A DNA stretch of 21,087 bases, taken from Chara braunii (Eukaryota; Streptophyta; Charophyceae; Charales; Characeae). A model generated the notes under the pieces. It worked only from the letters and a program-made list of their open reading frames with translations. It was not told the DNA's origin and ran no database searches. Location: NCBI GenBank assembly GCA_003427395.1, contig BFEA01000066.1, forward strand, positions 1,235,986 to 1,257,072, in the 5' to 3' direction. This document shows positions 15,696 through 21,087 of the stretch, one piece after another (position 1 is the stretch's first letter; each line of letters opens with the position of its first letter). A program made the translations under genes and the position numbers.

Positions 15696-16635
15696 ACAGG
15701 GGACCCTAGGCAACTTGAAATGGACTTGGAAAGAGCATTGAAATGGAATTTATCTTTTCTTCTAGTCTTTGGCCTCAGCAAGACGGGGATACCGGTGCAC
15801 GCACCGCGACCCCAAAAGACCTCTATCCCTTTGAGGAAAAAAGTCTCAGCGCGACCTACTCCTCTTGTAAGAGGATGAGGGTTAAAGGACTAAGGCACCT
15901 ACCACTTAGTTCGGTGCGGGACGTCCCGAACCACCTCCGACAATGAGCTCTAGTCGGAGAGTTTCAATTGCGCCTCCTGTTGAATGCCTAAACGTCAAAG
16001 GGCGAGAAAGCCAAATGGGCAGGAAGGCTATTCTCATCTAAATCTATTTTGCTACTCTCCAACCACACACCATGCCATAGAGGGGTGGCATGGCCGTTTG
16101 GGTCGGACCACGGCTGCCCACGCTAAGTTGGGCGGCACTGTCCAAGGGGAGAGGTCGGGCGAGGTACCGGGCGGAGTCCGCCACCACCACAGGGTATTGA
16201 CACTGCCCTGCCGGAACATTACAACCGTTTCGGGACTAATTGCGAGGTCTTCGTAACTGCACTCGCGGACTGATCGAGAGCCCTAACTCTCTTGAAAGGA
16301 AGAGGCCGGATTCCAAAAAATTACCACTCGGGAGGAATGATTCGTGAGGAACACTCTTACGGCTAGACGAGGCCCTGGCAGGCTTGGATTGGACCTACTT
16401 GGCAGACGTGAGGAGGAACCTTGGTATTGGTGCTCGCCACGTAAGAGAAGAAATGTCGGACCGGGTAGAAGGATGAGGCGTCGTCCGCTGGGGAAGAACT
16501 GATCACCCTTCCTTTTGTGAAGTGGATGGGCTTGTGTCCTTGACTTGCGGTCGGCAGGCCAAGGGTCTGCGTACCTCCGAGTGAGAACCAGTCGCGCGAT
16601 GGGGACATCTACCAATGAATACGCATGAAAATAAG
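15696..16635. other. No gene recognised; includes a 12-bp perfect palindrome
   Basis: Open frames here are short and without motifs. CGGGACGTCCCG at 15917-15928 is a perfect palindrome. GC-rich patches (about 16080-16250) alternate with AT-rich ones. Nothing supports a gene. Confidence 0.35.
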
Positions 16636-16765
16636 ACTTGTAATTGATTTTGCATGGGCTTGGAAAAAAGGGGTCTGTTAAGATGGCCGGCACAGAAAAA
16701 GATTGTAATTGACTTTGTATAGGCCTGAGAAAAAGGGGGCCTGGCAAGACGCCAGTGCAGAAAGG
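16636..16765 (+). repeat. Two-copy 65-bp tandem repeat
   Basis: Unit pattern: TTGTAATTGA(T/C)TTTG(C/T)AT(G)GGC, then a purine run with GAAAAA(A)GGGG, then an AAGA(T/C)G..GG(C)ACAGAAA end. Copies start at about 16636 and 16701. A third, more diverged piece starts near 16817 (GTGTAATTGGTTCGTATAAG). Confidence 0.6.
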
Positions 16766-16779
16766 ACTTGAGCAGGGGA

Positions 16780-17503
16780 CATGGTATGCACCGGAACTGG
16801 CAGGCTGAGAATTGGCTGTGTAATTGGTTCGTATAAGCTCAAAAAGATGAGAAGTGGCTGAGGGGTGAGCCAAGCAATTCACATGGAGAGTCAATTAAGT
16901 AAAGGGCAAGAAAAGGCAGAGGATGATATGCATGCGGAATTGGCAGGACCTGAGAGAGGCCGGGAGGAATGACCCGGGAAGGATGCATGTGGATTAGGCT
17001 ATGTCTGAGCTTCGGGGAGAGGAAAAATTGTATTGAAAATGAGAGGATGTCCTAAGAGTAATGAATGAGACAAAGCCAAAATGATTTTTGCTCGAGAATG
17101 TTTTCTCAATGAAATGGGAAGATAGGTTTAAGATTACGAATGCAACCTTCAAGACATTGTCGAGAGCGAGAAATGACGTACAACGAAAAACTAGCTGCAG
17201 GGCATGTCTGTGGTCAGATCCCTCCAAGGGGCGACGCTAGTCAACTTGATAAGGAAAAGAGACATCAAGCTGCTTAAGCCCCTTGATGAGTTGCTAGCTT
17301 GCACCTGGAGGAAGCCATGGCGAATGACCTTTGTGACATTCGCCGCCAAAATCTTCCTCTTACCACGGTCCCTGGGGAGGGTGATGGGTTCGTCGTCCTC
17401 TCTTTTGTAGGACGACACCGGAGGTTGGTGGGAAGCTCTTGGGTATTAGGGAGTTCCAGTGAGAAAGAGATACAGCTGTGAGACGGACGTTGATCCACAG
17501 AGA
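16780..17503. other. No gene supported
   Basis: Contains overlapping short frames on both strands around 17190-17480, one starting ATGGCGAATGAC near 17317 with a strong start context. None shows recognisable domains. Probably retroelement debris. Confidence 0.3.
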
Positions 17504-17623
17504 ATGTCACGCGCTCGTTACAAAGACATTATTGAGCTTGGGGACGTTACGCAATTCAAAGGAAACCCGAAACAAAACCTTGACCCCTCCAAGCCCTCCC
17601 CCGCCCCAAGGGCGGAAACTTAA
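17504..17623 (+). CDS. Short hydrophilic ORF after an acceptor-like CAG, uncertain
   Basis: ATG at 17504 follows CCACAG by 3 bp and reads MSRARYKDIIELGDVTQFKG and a Lys/Pro-rich continuation for 39 codons to TAA. The same frame stays open past that stop for about 37 more codons. Composition is protein-like, but there is no family match. It may be the start of a decayed gag-like ORF of a second element that continues with the basic frames at 17770-18941. Confidence 0.2.
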   Translation: MSRARYKDIIELGDVTQFKGNPKQNLDPSKPSPAPRAET

Positions 17624-18062
17624 AGACGGACCCAAGAAAAGAGTGGGAAAGACAAAAAGAACCCTGGCAAGCTAACTACCCATCCCACCCCACCTCTCTA
17701 CCCTATCTGTCTATCACTCCAAAATTCCTACTGACCATGGATTGGTGCGCGATGAGAGCATATGAGTGAGTGGGGGGAATATGTCGGGACTGGCGAGTCC
17801 CGAATGACTTCCCGTCACTCGAGAGACTGTATATGACCAATTTGTGCACGACAGAGAAAACCGGAGGCAGGTATGCTGGAAAGAGCGGAAGCATGGGCAC
17901 GGACAGTAGGAAGCCAGAGGCTGCCCAGAGTCGTCGGGGCCGCCAGACTAGAAATGGGTTGGCTAAGCAGAAAGCGGCAAAAAGACTGTGAGAGAACACC
18001 AGGGGCGACTCCTTCCCCAAGGATGGAGAAGGGCCGTCGGGAAGTCGGTGGTAGCATAGGAG

Positions 18063-18941
18063 GTGCACAACAAAGGAAGGAAGGAAGTGCGAAGGGACAG
18101 GGCGCAAGGCGCTGACGCAACGAGGCGGCAGGAGGGCCAGGGAGACCGCAGGGTAGGTGGGAGCCGACACCCGGAACGGGATAGCATGCGGGACGCAATA
18201 GGAGCAGGGGGCGGAGGTCGCTGTAAGGCAGAAAGACGTCAGGGGCACCAAGGAAAAACGTGGTACAGACGGGGCAGGAGTGCCCGGGACCACATGGGAT
18301 CGAAGGACGGGGCGGTACCAGTAGGACAAAGCGCCGGGGACCACGCGGGACCAAGGGACGGCATGGTGCTGGCAGGGCGAAGTACCGGGAACCGCGTGAG
18401 ACCAAGGGAAAGACGTAATCCAGGCAGGCCGAAGTGCCCGGGACCGCGTGGGCCTAGAAAAAATGGCGGCACCGACGGAATCACTAGCAGATTGGGTATC
18501 GGCGGAATAAGAAGTGCTAGGAGCCGCCGACAGGGATTGTCGACAGAACAGAGACAACGGACATGTGATGAGAAAGACGGAGGGCACCTGGGGCGACCCA
18601 TGGGGATCCTGGACGGGGCCATCCGGGCCAGGGGTCTGGATGAAAATGATGAGTACCGCCGCGACAATCGCTGACAGGAGGTGCCGAGGGGAAAAAGAGG
18701 GGATAGTCGTAATGAGGGGGCCGGCCAGCAGTCCAAGTATCCCGGATCGGCCAGGCCGAGAAAAACGAAGTTCCGAGGGCTCCACGTGGAAAAAGGGCTG
18801 ACCGAAGAAAATCGGAGCAAGGGGGGTCCCAAACGGGAAGCGGCGGCAGCCAAAAGGAACCCCCTTTGGCCTTGGGGATGCCGCTACTGCAGTCGGAGGT
18901 GCAACAACCAGGTACCGGCTACAAAAACAGACCTTGGGTGA
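18063..18941 (+). pseudogene. Arg/Gly-rich basic frame with one internal stop, possibly gag-like
   Basis: A single frame is open from 18063 to 18941 except for TGA at 18672-18674, about 290 codons in all. It is dominated by Arg, Gly, Asp and Lys, includes a 17-residue repeat (18273-18476), and after the stop reads SARPRKTKFRGLHVEKG and a Cys cluster CRYCSRRC near the end. Such composition suits a nucleic-acid-binding, disordered protein. RPRKTKF faintly recalls PKKTKF in the main gag. The strand is purine-rich, so openness alone is weak evidence. The opposite strand is also open over most of this interval for the same reason. Confidence 0.3.
18273..18476 (+). repeat. 51-bp minisatellite, four units (17-residue repeat)
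   Basis: Units begin at 18273, 18324, 18375 and 18426. The consensus resembles GGGCGAAGTGCCCGGGACCA followed by CGTGGGACCAAGGGACGG. In the forward frame it reads like GRSARDHMGSKDGAVPV, with divergence between copies. Confidence 0.75.
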
Positions 18942-19004
18942 AGTTCAACAGCCAGAAAGAGGAGAAATAGTTGTTGGACACTTGTCCCTACAGCAATAAA
19001 AGAA

Positions 19005-19070
19005 GGAGGGAGAGAAAATGGGAGAAAAAGGGGGAGAATGAGACAAAGGAGGAGGAAGGAGTGGAGGAAA
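19005..19070 (+). other. Long purine-rich tract (possible polypurine tract)
   Basis: Nearly all A and G (GGAGGGAGAGAAAATGGGAG and continuing) up to GGAGGAAAA just before TGTGCCGCC at about 19070. An AATAAA lies upstream at 18995-19000. This arrangement would suit the 3' edge of an element's internal region followed by an LTR. Confidence 0.35.
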
Positions 19071-19132
19071 ATGTGCCGCCAGGGTGGGACTGCAGCAGTA
19101 CGGATGAGCAGGTCCCAATGATGACCTCATCC

Positions 19133-19149
19133 CTCCTAGATCCTAGGAG
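19133..19149. repeat. Perfect 7-bp inverted repeat
   Basis: CTCCTAG and CTAGGAG flank a 3-base centre (ATC). It lies 10 bp before the longer hairpin at 19160-19198. Confidence 0.8.
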
Positions 19150-19159
19150 TGCAGTCCGG

Positions 19160-19198
19160 ATTGCAGAGATAAGGTCCTTGGGGCATTATCTCTGCAAT
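19160..19198. repeat. Perfect 13-bp hairpin, 13-base loop
   Basis: ATTGCAGAGATAA (19160-19172) and its exact reverse complement TTATCTCTGCAAT (19186-19198) are separated by 13 bases. As RNA or single-stranded DNA this would form a strong stem. Role unknown; it is not followed by a U-run as a bacterial terminator would be. Confidence 0.85.
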
Positions 19199-19282
19199 AT
19201 CTGAATTTAAGCAACAAAAATAAAGAAAAATGCTTATGTGAGTTGGCCGGCTCATTTTTGGGCCTTAGATCTGAGATCTGAT

Positions 19283-19318
19283 CTAGCCGTTTTTTGTGGG
19301 CTGACACAAAACGGCTAG
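19283..19318. repeat. 14-bp inverted repeat with a 2-base bulge
   Basis: CTAGCCGTTTTTTGTG (19283-19298) pairs with CACAAAACGGCTAG (19305-19318). The left arm has two extra T, and the loop is 6 bases. Confidence 0.8.
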
Positions 19319-19829
19319 CTCCAGAATGAGTTGGCAGCAAATTGGAGGGAAAACAAAGAAAGGAACAAGACAAAACCACGAATTTGGCCCAAGGTTTGGG
19401 CCAGGTACATCAAAAAAATTAAAAATTGGGGCAAAGGACTCAAATTTGGAGCAAGGGGAGCTTGGAGTAACTCGGATTGATGAGAACCATAAATCTCAGC
19501 CAAATCTAAGGCTGAGATCTGGCCTACTCACAAGAGGCCTAGACTATAACAAACGAAAAATGGGCCTCTAGGCCCTCAAATTTTGGTAAAGGCTGCATTT
19601 TGGGGTAGTGGTACCCAAAAGGCAGCACTTTTTGAAAAGAAAAGAGGCCGGGGTAGGCCAAGGGGTAGTCCGAGAGGGTACCAGCCTCTCAGACTACATG
19701 TACTTGGCCAAAATGAGGCCCAGGTACCTTCAGGTAGGCCAAAACTGAAAATTTGGCCCTTGGGGTACCTCGCTCCACCTAGAGGCACTTGGAGGGGCCT
19801 ACAGGTTGGTCGGTGCACCTGTTCCAGCC

Positions 19830-19837
19830 TATATAAG
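19830..19837 (+). promoter_or_regulatory. TATA box
   Basis: TATATAAG is preceded by GC-richer sequence and has no other TATA-like string nearby. If functional, transcription would start around 19860 and run rightward into the pyrimidine tract and 91-bp repeats. Confidence 0.45.
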
Positions 19838-20253
19838 TTGGAGGTGTAGGCCGCAACTCTCATTTGAGCATGAGAGGTGCCCATGCTGCCCAAATGAGTC
19901 CGTGAGTGAGTACTAGTGAGATAGAGCAAGGAAGTGAGAGTCGGAGCTAGCCTGTAGCCTGACTATGGTGGTAAGGCTGAGAAAGGTGACCTAGAGGCTA
20001 GGAGGAAGCAAAGAGGGTCGTCCGCCATAGCCCTCAGGCTGTGGAGTAGGAGGAGAGGCTGAAAGGGGTCNCCATAGCCCTTCTAGAGGGAAGGACTCCA
20101 CAACCTTAGAAGTAGGAACCTGCCATAGCCAAAGGGAAGGTGTGAGGGAAGGAGGAAAGAGCTTGGGAGAGAGGAAAAAGCCATACTCAGGAGGCTAGGA
20201 CCAAGCATTGGGACTCCACTGCCTAGAGATCAGCAAGAGGTGAGTGAAGGAGG

Positions 20254-20335
20254 AAGGAGGCCTCCTTTTTCTTCCTCTTCTTCTTCTTCTTCTCCTTCTT
20301 CTTCCTCCTCTTCTCCTTCTTCTCTCCTTCTTTTT

Positions 20336-20377
<42 letters not shown>

Positions 20378-20425
20378 CTCTTCTTCTCTCTTTCTCCCTC
20401 TCCTCCTCCTCCCCCTCCCCCTCTT
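20254..20425. repeat. 165-base pure pyrimidine run with a palindromic left edge
   Basis: From 20261 to 20425 every base is C or T (mostly TTC and CCT triplets), preceded by a purine run so that AAGGAGGCCTCCTT (20254-20267) is a perfect palindrome at the purine-pyrimidine switch. The frames across it give only Ser/Phe/Leu/Pro or Glu/Lys/Arg homopolymer-like peptides and are not genes. Confidence 0.95.
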
Positions 20426-20438
20426 GTCAAAACTACGA

Positions 20439-20775
20439 TTTTCACTAATTTGGGGGCTTGGGTGAGTTGCGATTCACCTTGTCAAAGTTCCGTGATGTTT
20501 CCCTTGGTGTTTATGCTTCAAACTTTGAGTTTTCACTGATTTGGGTGCCTGGATGAGTTGCAATTCACCTTGTGAACGTTCCGTGATGTTTCCCTTGGTG
20601 TTGATGCTTCAAACTTTGAGTTTTCACTGATTTGGGAGCATAGATGAGTTGCGATTCACCTTGTGACAGTTCCGTGATGTTTCCCTTGGTGTTGATGCTT
20701 CAAACTTTGAGTTTTCACTGAATTGGGAGCCTGGGTGAGTTGCGATTTACCTTGTGAAAGTTCCGTGGTGTTTCC
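20439..20775 (+). repeat. 91-bp tandem repeat, subtype X (about 3.7 units)
   Basis: TTTTCACT marks the start of units at 20439, 20530, 20621 and 20712, exactly 91 bp apart. Unit landmarks are GATTTGGG, GAGTTGCGATTCACCTTGTG, TTCCGTGATGTTTCCCTTGG and GATGCTTCAAACTTTGAG. The last unit crosses into subtype Y after GTGGTGTTTCC. Confidence 0.93.
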
Positions 20776-21087
20776 TCCTCATAGGATGCTTCAAATCTTA
20801 CCTTTATGCTGTCCTTGATGGGTGTGTGTGTGGCGCTTCACTTCGGGATACTTCGGTGATGTTTTCTCCTCATAGGATGCTTCAAATCTTACCTTTATGC
20901 TGTCCTTGATGGGTGTGTGTGTGGCGCTTCACTTCGGGATACTTCGGTGATGTTTCCTCCTCACAGGATGCTTCAAATCTTACCTTTATGCTGTCCTTGA
21001 TGGGTGTGTGTGTGGCGCTTCACTTCGGGATACTTCGGTGATGTTTCCTCCTCATAGGATGCTTCAAATCTGACCTTTATGCAGTCC
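20776..21087 (+). repeat. 91-bp tandem repeat, subtype Y (about 3.4 units, runs off the window)
   Basis: CCTTTATGC recurs at 20801-20802, 20892, 20983 and 21074, again 91 bp apart. Landmarks are GATGCTTCAAATCTTACC, GTCCTTGATGGGTGTGTGTG and GGCGCTTCACTTCGGGATAC. It shares GTGATGTTTCC and GATGCTTCAAA with subtype X at the same place in the unit, so the two are related families. Confidence 0.93.

Larger units (their letters stand above)
19071..20240 (+). mobile_element. LTR-like promoter region of another element (tentative)
   Basis: Begins after a purine tract with TG, contains the inverted repeats above, a TATATAAG box (19830-19837) and, downstream, a transcribed-leader-like stretch rich in GTGAG motifs, ending at an AGAG|GTGAGT donor-like string (20240-20245). 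The order (purine tract, TG start, TATA about 750 bp in, leader) resembles a long LTR. No primer-binding site or second LTR copy was identified. Confidence 0.3.

Noticed and set aside
15984-16256. 90-codon frame beginning MPKRQRARKPNGQEG
   Set aside because: Only the first few residues look basic and NLS-like. The rest has no protein-like pattern and no conservation could be seen.
17703-18785. 360-codon open frame on the minus strand
   Set aside because: Composition is Ser/Pro/Leu-rich without motifs, and it is open because the opposite strand is purine-rich and carries the 51-bp repeat. The + strand is open over much of the same interval.
20230-20539. Poly-Ser/Phe and poly-Glu/Lys frames across the pyrimidine run
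   Set aside because: Pure low-complexity translation of a C/T tract on both strands.
20439-21087. CRISPR-like array
   Set aside because: Units are contiguous 91-bp repeats with no constant-repeat and variable-spacer structure, in a eukaryotic context.
1-21087. Matching 5' and 3' LTR pair for the main element, and a tRNA primer-binding site
   Set aside because: Compared by eye, no long direct repeat links 1-2790 to 14500-20240, and no TGGTATCAGAGC-like site was seen. The LTR edges proposed are separate weak guesses.

Overview
This is a repeat-dense piece of a eukaryotic nuclear genome, taken up almost entirely by a decayed, unusually complex Ty3/gypsy-type LTR retroelement on the + strand and its flanking repeat debris. 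I see no bacterial operon, rRNA or tRNA. The host cannot be fixed from the sequence. The pol type (YIDD reverse transcriptase, HHCC integrase, CCHC Gag) and splice-like signals suit a plant or alga, and my recollection is that similar pol proteins occur in streptophyte algae, early land plants and basidiomycetes. That is an impression, not a search result. Isolated n bases and an untrimmed Nextera mate-pair junction at 5529-5566 point to a short-read draft assembly.

Layout: 1-2100 holds a possible terminal exon, a possible LTR edge and unassigned sequence. 2178-6384 carries four clear copies, plus a fifth weak one, of an unrecognised ~260-residue protein in tandem (Z, A, B, C, D). Only C (4520-5293) is open end to end. 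6385-6843 has a small basic reading frame and a T17 tract with a splice-acceptor-like CAG just before gag. 6844-9149 is gag (disordered N terminus, capsid-like region, CCHC knuckle). 9140-13320 is pol in the order protease, RT, RNase H, integrase, broken by frameshifts and stops. 13348-14522 holds a small two-helix hydrophobic ORF, then an accessory ORF with NLS-like and SUMO-interaction-like motifs.

From 14523 to 19070 the sequence is repeat debris: 42-, 18-, 65- and 51-bp tandem repeats and a low-confidence Arg/Gly-rich frame. 19071-20240 resembles LTR or promoter sequence, with three inverted repeats and a TATATAAG box. It is followed by a 165-base pure pyrimidine run and a 91-bp tandem array in two sequence subtypes that runs off the window.

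How it fits together (inference): a gag-pol retroelement seems to have acquired and amplified an extra 5' gene of unknown family. Each copy starts with ATGGC shortly after a CAG- or TAG-type splice-acceptor-like site, as gag itself does, so the copies may have been expressed from alternatively spliced subgenomic RNAs. A second accessory gene lies 3' of pol. Several inactivating stops sit where family alignments expect Trp, so the copy now looks dead. No matching LTR pair could be found by eye, so the element's true ends are unknown.
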